A DNA stretch of 64,000 nucleotides from Flavobacterium sp. LPB0248 (GCF_013388355.1 NZ_CP058246.1:2356001-2420000); one strand, 5' to 3'; counted from the stretch's first letter, positions 1-9,791 are shown. The notes: generated from the sequence alone by a model not told the origin. Made by a program: numbers and translations.

Positions 1-136
1 TTGCCTTATAAAAATCCATCGCCTTTTTATGCACTGGATGAGTTTTACTTTTTACCTGCTCATATTCTCTTATCAAAAATCGATACTTCTCTAAATAGTT
101 TCTTTCTAATGTTGAATCCTGACTGTTATTTCTCAT
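1..136 (-). CDS. IS481-family transposase, N-terminal part (runs off the window)
   Basis: This is the first 45 codons of the transposase found complete at 7200-8174; the start codon at 136 corresponds to 8174. Only the N-terminal region, ahead of the helix-turn-helix, is visible. The DDE core would lie to the left of the window. The opposite-strand frame across this stretch is a shadow. Confidence 0.8.
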   Translation of the reverse strand, partial: MRNNSQDSTLERNYLEKYRFLIREYEQVKSKTHPVHKKAMDFYKA

Positions 137-190
137 CGCAACAAAATTTATTAAAGTTAAATTTTGTTACCGAAATATCTAACCTTTACA
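1..190 (-). mobile_element. IS481-like element, terminal fragment at window edge
   Basis: Bases 1-190 match 8039-8228 of the complete IS copy downstream without a difference that I could see, and the match stops exactly at the element end (…CCTTTACA). The rest of this copy lies outside the window, so I cannot tell whether it is complete or what its target duplication is. Confidence 0.88.
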
Positions 191-211
191 AGGATGACAA
201 AAAATGCGTCC

Positions 212-250
212 AAAAAAAAGAGGATATTCTTTCGAATATCCTCTTTTTTT
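212..250. terminator. Bidirectional rho-independent terminator
   Basis: A perfect 10-bp stem (GAGGATATTC / GAATATCCTC) with a TTTC loop is flanked by an A-run on one side and a T-run on the other. It ends the minus-strand barrel gene and would also stop transcription coming out of the IS fragment. Confidence 0.9.
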
Positions 251-273
251 AAACTATAAAAAAAATTGGAAAA

Positions 274-1212
274 TTATAGGCTGTATTTGATACCTAATGT
301 TAATCCTAATCCTGAGATTCCAACATAAGAACTCAATTCATCCATTGGTTTGTCTTTATTAACACCATTTGGATTTGTTAGAGCATTGTTTGAATTTACA
401 TCTAAACCATCTCTGTAATTAGTGTGAATTTGAGCTGTAGTTCTAGTAGCCAAAGCATCATTTCCATTTACTGTAAAGTCAGTTGTTTCTTTTGTTTTAC
501 CATGTACAGTAAAGTTACGGTACTCTAATTCAGCAAAAGCAGAAAGGTGTGACGTAAGTTTGTACGTTGTACCAACAGCAGCTGTAAATCCGATAGTTGG
601 GTTTGGTTTTACTTTATCAACGCTATGAACATTTCCAAAAACTGGAGCACCAGTACCTGGATTAACTCCTACTGGAGCAACAGCATCTGTTTTAATTTCT
701 AAATCTCCGTGAATTGGAACTAAAACCCCAACTTTAGTATAAGGCTCAAATCCGTTAGATTCTCCTAAAAACATAACAATTGCAGGAGCTAAATCAAAAG
801 CTGTAATTTGACCAACTGATTTAAAGTTGTAAATTCCTGTAGTTGCAGATGTAGGGATATATGGCTGATCTGAAGTAGTCTGTGCCATAGTTTTATCATT
901 ACTAGAGTAATAATTAACTCCTAATTCAACTCCAATACGTGTAGAAAAACGGTAACCAGCAGTTATACCAGTTCTAAAACCTTGTCCAAAAGAACCTGTA
1001 ATACTTTTTTCAGAAACTAATTTTCCTCCTACATAAGTTCTGTCTAATGCAGCATTTCCTCCAACAGTTGGAAACTCAGTTGAAGCTGTTTGGTTGAAAT
1101 AAGATCCTCCCAGTTTAAAATACCAGCTTTCTGGTTTTTCTGCTTTTTCTGTTTGCGCCATTGTGGCCATAGAACAAACTAATAATCCTAATAAAAATAG
1201 GTTCTTTTTCAT
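274..1212 (-). CDS. Outer-membrane beta-barrel protein (OmpA/OMP_b-brl type)
   Basis: 312 aa. It starts with a clear Sec signal peptide (MKKNLFLLGLLVCSMATMAQ) cut after AQ. The rest alternates amphipathic strands with Gly/Asn/Thr-rich loops and ends in the typical barrel strand GLTLGIKYSL. The size fits 10- to 12-stranded porin-like barrels with no added periplasmic OmpA peptidoglycan-binding domain. The gene stands alone between a strong terminator and dnaE and has its own promoter. The role is probably structural or porin-like in the outer membrane; a specific substrate cannot be inferred. Confidence 0.8.
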   Translation of the reverse strand: MKKNLFLLGLLVCSMATMAQTEKAEKPESWYFKLGGSYFNQTASTEFPTVGGNAALDRTYVGGKLVSEKSITGSFGQGFRTGITAGYRFSTRIGVELGVNYYSSNDKTMAQTTSDQPYIPTSATTGIYNFKSVGQITAFDLAPAIVMFLGESNGFEPYTKVGVLVPIHGDLEIKTDAVAPVGVNPGTGAPVFGNVHSVDKVKPNPTIGFTAAVGTTYKLTSHLSAFAELEYRNFTVHGKTKETTDFTVNGNDALATRTTAQIHTNYRDGLDVNSNNALTNPNGVNKDKPMDELSSYVGISGLGLTLGIKYSL

Positions 1213-1234
1213 AATTTTGATTTATTGATTAGTA

Positions 1235-1242
1235 CAAACATA
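1235..1242 (-). promoter_or_regulatory. -7 box (TATGTTTG) of the barrel gene
   Basis: TATGTTTG on the minus strand fits the Bacteroidetes TAnnTTTG consensus and lies 23 bases upstream of the start codon. I see no convincing -33 TTG at the usual distance. Confidence 0.5.
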
Positions 1243-1389
1243 GAATATTTTAACACATTCTTACCGTTTGCAAAGTTAGACTTGGAACGAAAACGTTGTA
1301 ATTTTGGGCAATATTACTAAAAAACTATTATGCATGCATATTTTTAACATAAAAAATTAACATGTGTTTAAATTTTAACTGTTAAATTT

Positions 1390-4300
1390 TTAGTTCAGTT
1401 TAAAATTAATCTGCATTTTCTCCAATTCTTGCAATAATTCAGTTGAGATTCTAACCTTTAAGCGACGGCTAGGCATCGTTAATTTTGTTACCACTTTTAT
1501 TTCTTCAACTTCATTTACCTCTTGAATCTTTGTATCTTCCATCGCACTATCTTCATTTTCATTTTCGGTTTGAAAAACAGCATCATCTGCTTCAAAATCT
1601 GTTGGAGTTTCTACCTCAACCAAACGTTTTATTTTTTCCAGCTCCATGATTTCAAAAGTCACAGAATTCTCTCCCTTATTTTCAGCAAACAAATGACTCA
1701 ATTTATGAATGAACTCTGGATGCAAATCTTTTATATTTAATAAAACGATTAGCTTTTTAGCGAAAGCTTCCAGAATATCCTGCAATTGGCGAATCTCGAC
1801 AAACTGCATTCTCGGATCTGTTTTTTTACCTGTATCATGATTTACCCAGCCATCTTTAATCATTATTTTCAAAAAGGCAAAATTATTCTGAATCAAGAAA
1901 TGGCGGAATTTTAAATATTCTTCCCCAAAAATCTTAAACTCATAACTTTCATCATAACCTTCTAAATTGAAAGCTGCCCAGCCTTTTCCGTTTTTAGCAA
2001 CACGGTGCTGAACGTTATTGATAATTCCAGCAAACATTAGGTTCTTCCCAACATACTCATTCATACTTTTCAGAGATTCTAAACGAGAATTACAGAAGTA
2101 TTTCATTTCAAACCTAAAATCGTCAAGTGGATGCCCTGAAATATAGATTCCAACAACCTCTTTTTCTTTTGCCAGTTTTTCCATGGTACTCCAGTCTTCG
2201 CATGGTGGTACAACTGGTTCTGCAATTTGCACTTCGCTAGTTTCTCCAAATAAACTTACCTGAGAAGAGTTTTCATTTTCCTGAAATTTCGATCCGTAAC
2301 GCATGGCTTTTTCGTAGAAAGTAATTCCGTCTCCATCGTCGTGGAAATATTGCGCTCTGGTTGTTCCTTCAAATGAATCGAAACCTCCAGCAAGTGCTAA
2401 ATTCTCAATCGCTTTTTTATTGGCTGCACGAAGATCAATTCGCTTTGCCAAATCAAAAATTGATTTATATCTTCCGTCTTTTCTGTTTTCTACAATTGTT
2501 TCTACGGCTCCAGAACCAACACCTTTAATCGCTCCCATTCCGAAACGAACTGCGTAGTCATCGTTTACGGTAAATTTATAGTACGATTCGTTTACGTCTG
2601 GCCCAAGAACTTGCAATCCCATACGTTTACATTCTTCCATGAAGAAAGAAACTTGTTTGATATCATTCATGTTATTCGAAAGTACCGCTGCCATATATTC
2701 GGCAGGATAATGCGCTTTCAAATAAGCCGTTTGGTACGCAATCCAAGCATAACAAGTCGAGTGCGATTTGTTGAACGCGTAACTCGCAAAGGCTTCCCAG
2801 TCTTTCCAGATTTTCTCCAGAACCTTTGCATCGTGACCTTTTGCTGCCGCTTGTTCAACAAACTTCGGTTTCATTTTATCTAGTACATCTTTTTGTTTCT
2901 TACCCATCGCTTTACGCAAGACGTCGGCCTCACCCTTTGTAAATCCTGCCAAAGACTGAGACAAAAGCATTACTTGCTCTTGGTAAACTGTAATTCCGTA
3001 CGTCTCTGATAAATATTCCGCACAGGCATCTAAATCGTATTTGATTTCTTCGTCACCATTTTTTCTTCGAACGAAAGAAGGAATATACTCTAAAGGTCCC
3101 GGACGATAAAGTGCATTCATGGCAATTAAATCTCCAAAAACCGTAGGCTTCAGGTCTTTCATGTATTTCTGCATCCCGGGTGACTCGTATTGGAAGATTC
3201 CAACAGTTTCACCTCTTTGGAAAAGCGCGTACGTTTCCTCATCATCAATCGGAAAGGTATCGGGATCAAGATCAATATTAGTCCTATATTTTACCAGTTT
3301 TACAGTATCTTTTATCAGTGTAAGGGTCTTCAGACCCAAGAAGTCCATTTTCAGCAATCCGGCACTTTCTGCAACCGAGTTGTCGAACTGTGTTACATAT
3401 AAATCGGAATCTTTTGCTGTTGTTACTGGAACGTAATTCGTAATATCTGATGGCGTAATGATTACCCCACAAGCGTGAATTCCGGTATTACGCATCGATC
3501 CTTCCAGAATTTTTGCCTGCTGAATGGTTTCTCCTGCCAAATCATCTTCATTGGCAATCGCGATTAATTCTTTTACATTATCAAATTCGTCAGAACGAAG
3601 GGCTTTTTTGACTTCTTCTTCACTTTCAGAAATAAAACGTGCCAAATTCCATTTTGACGGCATCATTCCTGGAATCAGTTTTGCAATTCTATCGGCTTCA
3701 AATAGCGGTAAATCCAGTACACGAGCCGTATCACGAATCGCCGATTTGGTCGCCATTTTACCATACGTGATAATCTGTGCTACCTGTTTTTGACCGTATT
3801 TGTTGATTACATAATCCATTACACGTCCACGACCCTCGTCATCAAAGTCAATATCAATATCGGGCATCGATACACGGTCAGGATTTAGGAAACGCTCAAA
3901 AAGCAAGTCGTATTTAATTGGGTCAATATTGGTAATTCCCAGACAATACGCAACGGCAGAACCCGCTGCAGATCCACGACCAGGCCCTACTGATACGTCC
4001 ATTTTTCTCGCCTCGGCGATGAAATCCTGTACAATCAAAAAGTAACCCGGATATCCTGAGTTTGAAATCGTCATTAACTCAAAATCCAAACGTTCCTGAA
4101 TCGATTCGGTAATTTCGCCATAACGTCTTTTGGCACCTTCCATCGTAAGATGTCGCAAATATTTATTTTCCCCTCTTACACCACCATCTTCTTCATCTTC
4201 GGGAACCATAAACTCGTCAGGGATTTCGAATTTCGGAAGTAATACATCTCGATACAATGAATATCCTTCAACCTTATCAATAATTTCCTGAATATTGATA

Positions 4301-5925
4301 ATCGCTTCCGGCAAATCAGCAAAAAGCTTTTTCATCTCGTCTTGCGACTTGAAGTAGTATTCCTGATTTGGAAGTCCGTAACGATAACCACGTCCACGTC
4401 CAATAGGCGTTGCCTGCTTTTCACCGTCTTTTACACAAAGTAAAATATCGTGCGCATTGGCATCTTCTTTATTTAAATAATAAGTATTGTTAGTCGCAAT
4501 TAATTTGACATTGTGTTTTTGAGAAAACTCAATCAGGGTTTTGTTTACACGATTTTCATCTTCCTGATTGTGGCGCATCACTTCTAAATAGAAATCTTCG
4601 CCAAATTGTTCTTTCCACCAAATTAAAGCTTCTTCTGCTTGGTTTTCACCGATATTCAGGATTTTACTCGGAATTTCTCCATATAAATTCCCAGACAAAA
4701 CCATGATATCTCCTTTGTATTGTTCCACAATCCTGCGGTCAATTCTCGGAACATAATAAAATCCATCTGTATAAGCGATCGAAGCCATTTTAGCCAAGTT
4801 GTGATAACCCGCTTTGTTTTTAGCCATCAAAACAACCTGATAACCGTTGTCTTTTTTGCTTTTGTCTAAGTGATTTTCACAAATATTAAATTCACAACCT
4901 ACAATTGGTTTTACTTCGGTTTCTGTTGGTTCTTCTCCTGCTTCAACTAAAGCTTTATTTTTTCCAGATGCGGCTTTGTTGTGATTCATAACAGCGCTCA
5001 CAAAATGGAAAGCTCCCATCATGTTTCCAGTATCCGTCATGGCAACGGCTGGCATTCCGTTTTTAGCGGAAGCGGCAACTATATTCCCAATTCCGATAGT
5101 AGATTGAAGTACCGAAAACTGCGTATGATTGTGCAAATGCGCAAATTTTGCTGCTTTAAAATCAGCTTTATCTTCTTCCGAAACAACGGTCTGCTGACCT
5201 TCTCCAGCTAAAGCTTTAAGCTGTTCTCTGATTTTATCAGAAGCTGCTTTTAAGTTGATATGCTTTAAACCAATTAACTTAAATGGCTCCGCATTTCTTT
5301 CCTGAAATTCTTTGAAATATTCCTTCGGAACATCTAATTCTTCTTTTGTAAAAACCTCTCTTCTAACCAATTCCAAAAAACAACGCGTAGTTGCCTCAAC
5401 GTCGGCAGTTGCGTTGTGCGCTTCCGCGAAAGGCTGATTGAAAAGATAGCTGTGTAATTCGGTCAAAGTTGGAAGTTTGAATTTTCCTCCACGACCTCCA
5501 GGAAGCTGTAATAACGAAGCAGTCACTTCGGTACAAGTATCCAAAACAGGCATTGAAGCCATTTGAGACTCCACTCCCATTCTATGGAATTCGGCTCCCA
5601 TAATATTAACGTCAAAACCTAAATTCTGTCCAACGATAAATTTGGTTTTGCTTAAGGCAATATTGAATTTCTCTAAAACTTCGGCCAAAGTGATTCCATC
5701 GGCTTCAGCCAATTCAGTTGAAATTCCGTGAATACGCTCGGCATCATACGGAATGTTAAATCCTTCTGGTTTTACCAAATAATCCTGATGCTCAATAAGC
5801 TGTCCCATTTCGTCATGCAACTGCCATGCAATTTGTATACAGCGAGGCCAGTTATCAGAATCGGTTATTGGGGCATCCCAGCGTTTTGGTAATCCGGTTG
5901 TTTCGGTATCGAATATTAAATACAT
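1390..5925 (-). CDS. dnaE: DNA polymerase III alpha subunit with fused 3'-5' exonuclease
   Basis: 1511 aa from the ATG at 5925, chosen because MYLIFDTETTGLP starts right at the exonuclease fold; an ATG at 5943 would add six residues. Domains in order: DnaQ-like DEDDh exonuclease (about 1-200, DTETTGLP motif), PHP domain (from about 260, HLHNHTQFS), polymerase palm with GPGRGSAAGS and the catalytic PDIDIDF, fingers, helix-hairpin-helix, and a C-terminal OB fold. It is the replicative polymerase. The fused exonuclease supplies proofreading in cis, as is usual in Bacteroidetes DnaE. The gene appears monocistronic. Confidence 0.97.
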   Translation of the reverse strand: MYLIFDTETTGLPKRWDAPITDSDNWPRCIQIAWQLHDEMGQLIEHQDYLVKPEGFNIPYDAERIHGISTELAEADGITLAEVLEKFNIALSKTKFIVGQNLGFDVNIMGAEFHRMGVESQMASMPVLDTCTEVTASLLQLPGGRGGKFKLPTLTELHSYLFNQPFAEAHNATADVEATTRCFLELVRREVFTKEELDVPKEYFKEFQERNAEPFKLIGLKHINLKAASDKIREQLKALAGEGQQTVVSEEDKADFKAAKFAHLHNHTQFSVLQSTIGIGNIVAASAKNGMPAVAMTDTGNMMGAFHFVSAVMNHNKAASGKNKALVEAGEEPTETEVKPIVGCEFNICENHLDKSKKDNGYQVVLMAKNKAGYHNLAKMASIAYTDGFYYVPRIDRRIVEQYKGDIMVLSGNLYGEIPSKILNIGENQAEEALIWWKEQFGEDFYLEVMRHNQEDENRVNKTLIEFSQKHNVKLIATNNTYYLNKEDANAHDILLCVKDGEKQATPIGRGRGYRYGLPNQEYYFKSQDEMKKLFADLPEAIINIQEIIDKVEGYSLYRDVLLPKFEIPDEFMVPEDEEDGGVRGENKYLRHLTMEGAKRRYGEITESIQERLDFELMTISNSGYPGYFLIVQDFIAEARKMDVSVGPGRGSAAGSAVAYCLGITNIDPIKYDLLFERFLNPDRVSMPDIDIDFDDEGRGRVMDYVINKYGQKQVAQIITYGKMATKSAIRDTARVLDLPLFEADRIAKLIPGMMPSKWNLARFISESEEEVKKALRSDEFDNVKELIAIANEDDLAGETIQQAKILEGSMRNTGIHACGVIITPSDITNYVPVTTAKDSDLYVTQFDNSVAESAGLLKMDFLGLKTLTLIKDTVKLVKYRTNIDLDPDTFPIDDEETYALFQRGETVGIFQYESPGMQKYMKDLKPTVFGDLIAMNALYRPGPLEYIPSFVRRKNGDEEIKYDLDACAEYLSETYGITVYQEQVMLLSQSLAGFTKGEADVLRKAMGKKQKDVLDKMKPKFVEQAAAKGHDAKVLEKIWKDWEAFASYAFNKSHSTCYAWIAYQTAYLKAHYPAEYMAAVLSNNMNDIKQVSFFMEECKRMGLQVLGPDVNESYYKFTVNDDYAVRFGMGAIKGVGSGAVETIVENRKDGRYKSIFDLAKRIDLRAANKKAIENLALAGGFDSFEGTTRAQYFHDDGDGITFYEKAMRYGSKFQENENSSQVSLFGETSEVQIAEPVVPPCEDWSTMEKLAKEKEVVGIYISGHPLDDFRFEMKYFCNSRLESLKSMNEYVGKNLMFAGIINNVQHRVAKNGKGWAAFNLEGYDESYEFKIFGEEYLKFRHFLIQNNFAFLKIMIKDGWVNHDTGKKTDPRMQFVEIRQLQDILEAFAKKLIVLLNIKDLHPEFIHKLSHLFAENKGENSVTFEIMELEKIKRLVEVETPTDFEADDAVFQTENENEDSAMEDTKIQEVNEVEEIKVVTKLTMPSRRLKVRISTELLQELEKMQINFKLN

Positions 5926-6169
5926 AGAATTATAAAAGGTCAAGTTTTAAAGCTCCAAATTTCATATCTTTCACATTGTAAACCATTGACAACATGAAAC
6001 ATAATAAAATGCGAAATGAAAAATCGGAGGAATTCAAATTTACGCTTTTTTTTGGCTTCAAGAAATAAAGAATTCAACAAAAAGCATTAATCAAAATCAT
6101 TATTACAAACTGTTAAAAACTAATAAAAATGATAAAATTTAGATTATTTAGTCTTAAAAAATTCGATTA

Positions 6170-6201
6170 TTCATTTTGGATACTCATTACACCAAAATGA
6201 A
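6170..6201. promoter_or_regulatory. Palindromic operator candidate upstream of the SDR gene
   Basis: The dnaE/SDR gap (5926-6270) is AT-rich. It contains a perfect 10-bp inverted repeat, TTCATTTTGG-N12-CCAAAATGAA, 69 bases upstream of the SDR start. A near -7 box (GAACTTTG, 6226-6233) lies just downstream. I see nothing else in the gap. A regulator site is inferred from symmetry and position only. Confidence 0.4.
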
Positions 6202-6270
6202 CACTTTTAAACTGAAGTGTATCCTGAACTTTGCTTCATCAAATTATAACAATTAAAAAAAACAATAATC

Positions 6271-7074
6271 ATGAAAACAATTTTTATCACAGGCGCATCA
6301 TCAGGTTTAGGAAAAGCAACAGCAAAATTATTCCACGAACAGGGCTGGAATGTAATCGCAACAATGAGAAATCCTGAAAAAGAAACGGAACTTTCTCAAT
6401 TAAAAAATGTAACGCTTTTACCTTTAGACGTTACCAATTACGATCAAATTCAAACTACAGTAAAAAAAGCATTGGAACTAAGCGATATTGACATTGTTTT
6501 TAATAATGCTGGTTATGGATTAATTGGACCTTTGGAAAGTTTAACAGATGATCAAATCACAAAACAATTGGACACTAATTTATTAGGCGTAATTCGTGTT
6601 ACAAATGCTTTCATCCCATATTTCAGAGAAAGAAAAAACGGTTCATTTATTTCGACAACATCTATTGGAGGTTTGATTGCTTTTCCTTTAGGATCAATCT
6701 ATCACGCCACAAAATGGGGATTAGAAGGCTGGAGCGAAAGTATGGCTTATGAATTAAATCCGTTTGGAATAAACATTAAAACAGTTTCGCCAGGAGCAAT
6801 CAAAACTGAATTCCTTCATGGTTCACTTGACACAAGCACTTTGCCAGAATATGAAACAATGACTAATAAAATGTTTGGAAACGTTGACACCATGTTTGAA
6901 ATGGCATCAACTCCTGAACAAATTGCGAGTGTAGTTTATGAGGCTGCTACGGATGGAAAAAACCAGCTAAGATATGTCGCGGGAGAAGACGCAAAAGCAC
7001 TTTACAAACAAAGATTGGAAGTTGGAGACGAGGTTTTTCGTTCTGAATTTGGCAAACAATTTTTTGGAGAATAA
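6271..7074 (+). CDS. SDR family NAD(P)-dependent oxidoreductase
   Basis: 267 aa classical short-chain dehydrogenase/reductase. The Rossmann motif TGASSGLG is at the N-terminus, NNAG at about residue 87, and the catalytic Ser with YHATK at about 145-160, so the active site is complete. Length is normal for classical SDRs. The substrate cannot be predicted. SDR genes of this sort often sit next to an AraC regulator; here an AraC gene (8405-9325) follows on the same strand but is now separated by an IS insertion. Regulation by that protein through the upstream palindrome is inference. Confidence 0.9.
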   Translation: MKTIFITGASSGLGKATAKLFHEQGWNVIATMRNPEKETELSQLKNVTLLPLDVTNYDQIQTTVKKALELSDIDIVFNNAGYGLIGPLESLTDDQITKQLDTNLLGVIRVTNAFIPYFRERKNGSFISTTSIGGLIAFPLGSIYHATKWGLEGWSESMAYELNPFGINIKTVSPGAIKTEFLHGSLDTSTLPEYETMTNKMFGNVDTMFEMASTPEQIASVVYEAATDGKNQLRYVAGEDAKALYKQRLEVGDEVFRSEFGKQFFGE

Positions 7075-7187
7075 TTATTTCTAATAACCCTACCCACAAA
7101 ATATTGAACATTCTTTTATTAAGCTCCAGAGGAGCAAAATATTTATAGAAATTCAATTATGAAGGTGCAAAATAGCTCCAGGGGAGC

Positions 7188-8228
7188 TGTAAAAGTCACT
7201 TATTTCGGTAACGGATTTATCATTTCGATCGGTTTTTTACCATCAATACCTTGATGCGGTCTTTCATGATTATAATAATATAAGTATTGTAATAATTCTT
7301 CTTTTAGTTCTTCTTGAGAATCAAAATCAGTATCTCTTAATAAATCTTCTTCTAGAGTTCTCCAAAAGCGCTCTACTTTACCGTTTGTCTGTGGTCTATA
7401 TGGCTTTGTATATCTGTGCACTATGCCTAATTCCATAAGCATTCTTTCAAAAGGATGCTGGCTTTTTACTTTGCTTGTTTTAGGTCCAAATTCAGCTCCA
7501 TTATCAGATAATATCTCTTCAAATTTTATTTCATAATGGCTGCTTAAGATATTTAAACATTTTAATGAAGCAAACATTACTGTTAAACTGGTAATATCTG
7601 AAACTAATTCAGCCCAAGCAATCCGGCTGTAATCATCAATTACACAGACTAAATAAAGCTTTTTGTTTTCTCCACGAATTATACTTTTACTTAAATAATG
7701 ACAATCAATATGACCCAGCTGTCCCATTCTTTCCTTGATTATTTTCTGATGATTCTTTTTAATCTTCGGAGTTAACCTGTTTATTCTATGCCGTTTTAAA
7801 ATATTATAAACTCCAGAATATGAAGGTGTATGTTTTCCTAATCTGGGATTTAAGATACTAACAATTTCATATTTATTGTTTCCTTTTTCTCTTAATTCAA
7901 TTACTTTTTGTTCTATAAAAGGTAAAGGACGTCTTGTCTTGTATTTTGGACCACGTTTTTGAGGCAGTAAATCTAAAGACTTACCGCTCTGCTTATAGCG
8001 GTTATAATACTTTAAGAAACTTTTTCTGCAGGTGTCATTTGCCTTATAAAAATCCATCGCCTTTTTATGCACTGGATGAGTTTTACTTTTTACCTGCTCA
8101 TATTCTCTTATCAAAAATCGATACTTCTCTAAATAGTTTCTTTCTAATGTTGAATCCTGACTGTTATTTCTCATCGCAACAAAATTTATTAAAGTTAAAT
8201 TTTGTTACCGAAATATCTAACCTTTACA
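7188..8228 (-). mobile_element. Complete IS481-like insertion sequence (1041 bp)
   Basis: The ends are imperfect inverted repeats beginning TGTAAA and sharing TATTTCGGTAAC. The element starts TGT and ends ACA, as in IS481. It is flanked by an exact 5-bp target duplication, GGAGC, at 7183-7187 and 8229-8233. A second copy enters the left edge of the window. Intact ends, intact transposase and a perfect duplication point to recent transposition. Confidence 0.92.
7200..8174 (-). CDS. IS481-family DDE transposase
   Basis: 324 aa. An N-terminal helix-turn-helix region (about 40-150) is followed by an rve integrase core. The catalytic acidic residues are visible in HIDCHYL (first Asp), LSDNGAEFG (second Asp) and TNGKVERFWRTLEE (Glu). 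PYRPQTNGKVERF is typical of IS481/IS3-like integrases. The frame is uninterrupted and fills the element, starting 54 bases inside one end and stopping 12 bases inside the other, so the protein is probably functional. Confidence 0.93.
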   Translation of the reverse strand: MRNNSQDSTLERNYLEKYRFLIREYEQVKSKTHPVHKKAMDFYKANDTCRKSFLKYYNRYKQSGKSLDLLPQKRGPKYKTRRPLPFIEQKVIELREKGNNKYEIVSILNPRLGKHTPSYSGVYNILKRHRINRLTPKIKKNHQKIIKERMGQLGHIDCHYLSKSIIRGENKKLYLVCVIDDYSRIAWAELVSDITSLTVMFASLKCLNILSSHYEIKFEEILSDNGAEFGPKTSKVKSQHPFERMLMELGIVHRYTKPYRPQTNGKVERFWRTLEEDLLRDTDFDSQEELKEELLQYLYYYNHERPHQGIDGKKPIEMINPLPK

Positions 8229-8344
8229 GGAGCGACATATTTATTGCAATACAGATGTCGCTCCCCTGGAGCTTTGCTTTCAACAACAAATACGATTTCT
8301 ATAAATATTTCGCTTCTTCGAAGCTGATATTGCAAAATCAAAGG

Positions 8345-8370
8345 GACTGTCCAATGCTTTTAGGACAGCC
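8345..8370. repeat. Small hairpin upstream of the AraC gene
   Basis: GACTGTCC and GGACAGCC form a 7-of-8 stem. It resembles the GGCTGTCT hairpin that ends the CHAT operon at 54092-54132. There is no T-run on the + strand, so terminator function is doubtful. Confidence 0.35.
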
Positions 8371-8404
8371 TCATTAGTCTTTCAAATTTTCATACTTTTA
8401 TATC

Positions 8405-9325
8405 ATGGAAAAGAAAAACAATAATCCAGAAAAAATCTCTTCTATATCGCAGTTTCACGACCTCCTTCGATTGCCAAAACCACTTCATCCGATGGTGAGT
8501 TTGGTAGACAATACACAGTTGGTTATAAATGAAAATTTAGCGAATCATGCCTTTATGCTTGATTTTTATAAGATCTCTTATAAGTTTTCTACCAAAGGAA
8601 AAATGGGCTACGGCCAAGGCTATTATGATTTCAACGAAGGCGGACTCCTATTTGCTTCTCCAACTCAGTTAATTTTTACTGAAAATGAAGAAGGCGTCGA
8701 ATATGGCGGTTATACACTTTTATTTCATCCCGATTTTATTCGAAATTATCCTTTGGGAAAAAGCATCAAAAAATATGGCTTCTTTTCTTATGACACCAAT
8801 GAAGCTCTGCATCTTTCAGACAGTGAAAAAACTATTATTATTGGATTATTACAAAGCATCGACAACGAACTCAATACCGCAATTGACGAAATGAGTCAGG
8901 ACGTGATTGTCTCTTACATTGATGTTTTGCTGAATTACAGCAATCGTTTTTACAAGCGCCAATTCATTACCAGAAAAACCATCAGTAACGATTTATTATT
9001 AAAAGTCGAAGAAACTCTGGATAACTATATTAGCAATGCAGAAACCTTAAAAAGAGGATTGCCAACAGTAGAATTTCTGGCTTCGCAGATTAATGTTTCA
9101 AGTCATTATCTCAGCGATATGCTTCGCAATTTAACTGGATTAAACGCGCAACAGCATATTCATTCGAAATTAATAGAAAAATCAAAAGATTTCCTGATTA
9201 CTACCAATCTTTCGGTAGCAGAAATTGCTTATCAGTTAGGTTTTGAATATCCGCAATCGTTTAGTAAATTATTCAAAAAGAAAACCAGTCTTACTCCATT
9301 AGAATTTAAAAATTCGTTGAATTAA
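8405..9325 (+). CDS. AraC family transcriptional regulator
   Basis: 306 aa. The N-terminal ~180 residues resemble a cupin-like effector domain (KISYKFSTKGKMGYGQGYYDF). The C-terminal ~100 residues form the paired AraC helix-turn-helix, with VEFLASQINVSSHYLSDMLR and IAYQLGFEYPQSFSKLFKKK as recognition regions. It probably controls the SDR gene upstream. The IS and the repeat now separate the two, so the insertion may have changed expression of this regulator. Confidence 0.9.
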   Translation: MEKKNNNPEKISSISQFHDLLRLPKPLHPMVSLVDNTQLVINENLANHAFMLDFYKISYKFSTKGKMGYGQGYYDFNEGGLLFASPTQLIFTENEEGVEYGGYTLLFHPDFIRNYPLGKSIKKYGFFSYDTNEALHLSDSEKTIIIGLLQSIDNELNTAIDEMSQDVIVSYIDVLLNYSNRFYKRQFITRKTISNDLLLKVEETLDNYISNAETLKRGLPTVEFLASQINVSSHYLSDMLRNLTGLNAQQHIHSKLIEKSKDFLITTNLSVAEIAYQLGFEYPQSFSKLFKKKTSLTPLEFKNSLN

Positions 9326-9748
9326 TTTTAAAAATTATTGTCTTCAAAAAATCAATTTCGGTCTTAAAAAATCATAAAATTTCATAAAAATACACCTCTT
9401 GGATGTCGTAGTATTTTGGTACTTTATTCAATCTAAATAACACCCAAAAAACTCCTTTAAAGGGTTCAAAAAATCTAAAAACCATCCTTTTTACAAAGAA
9501 ATCAAAACTAACAATTATTACTATTTTTATTCATTTTGTTAGATTTTTTTAAACAAATTCTTATATTTTGTATTGATTTTGAGATAAATTTGCAAACTAT
9601 TAAAACAAAAAACAAACAAGAAAAATTAAAGCCGAAAAAGAAAAGCTAAATCAGTTTCTTAATCATTTTTCTTTCAAATTTTAGTTTGCAAAAGCCATTT
9701 GGCAATTTGTAATTTGGTTTGGGTATCGTATATAATGAAATATTGAAA

Positions 9749-9778
9749 TTGACGCTTTTTTATCTTTTTTTACTTTTG
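9749..9778 (+). promoter_or_regulatory. Promoter of the leucine cluster
   Basis: TTG (9749-9751), 19 bases, then TACTTTTG (9771-9778) matches the Bacteroidetes TTG-N19-TAnnTTTG promoter. Transcription would begin near 9785, about 60 bases before leuC. Confidence 0.7.
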
Positions 9779-9791
9779 TTTTGCTATTATA

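Larger units (their letters stand above)
7122..8325. repeat. Palindromic interspersed repeat, split by the IS
   Basis: Outer arms 7122-7152 and 8295-8325 are inverted copies of about 31 bp, each pairing a small hairpin (AGCTCCAGAGGAGC type) with AAATATTTATAGAAAT. With the IS (7188-8228) and one copy of the 5-bp duplication removed, an element of about 160 bp remains that lines up with the intact copy at 54138-54298. It carries no coding capacity. It resembles REP/MITE-type intergenic elements; mobilisation by a RAYT-like transposase is speculation. Confidence 0.75.

Noticed and set aside
7934..8377. 147-aa ORF opposite the transposase
   Set aside because: It is antisense to the transposase start and the IS end, and has no family features.
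9585..9592. TAAATTTG as the main leu promoter
   Set aside because: The nearest TTTG is only 14 bases upstream, and a better-spaced promoter lies at 9749-9778, closer to leuC.
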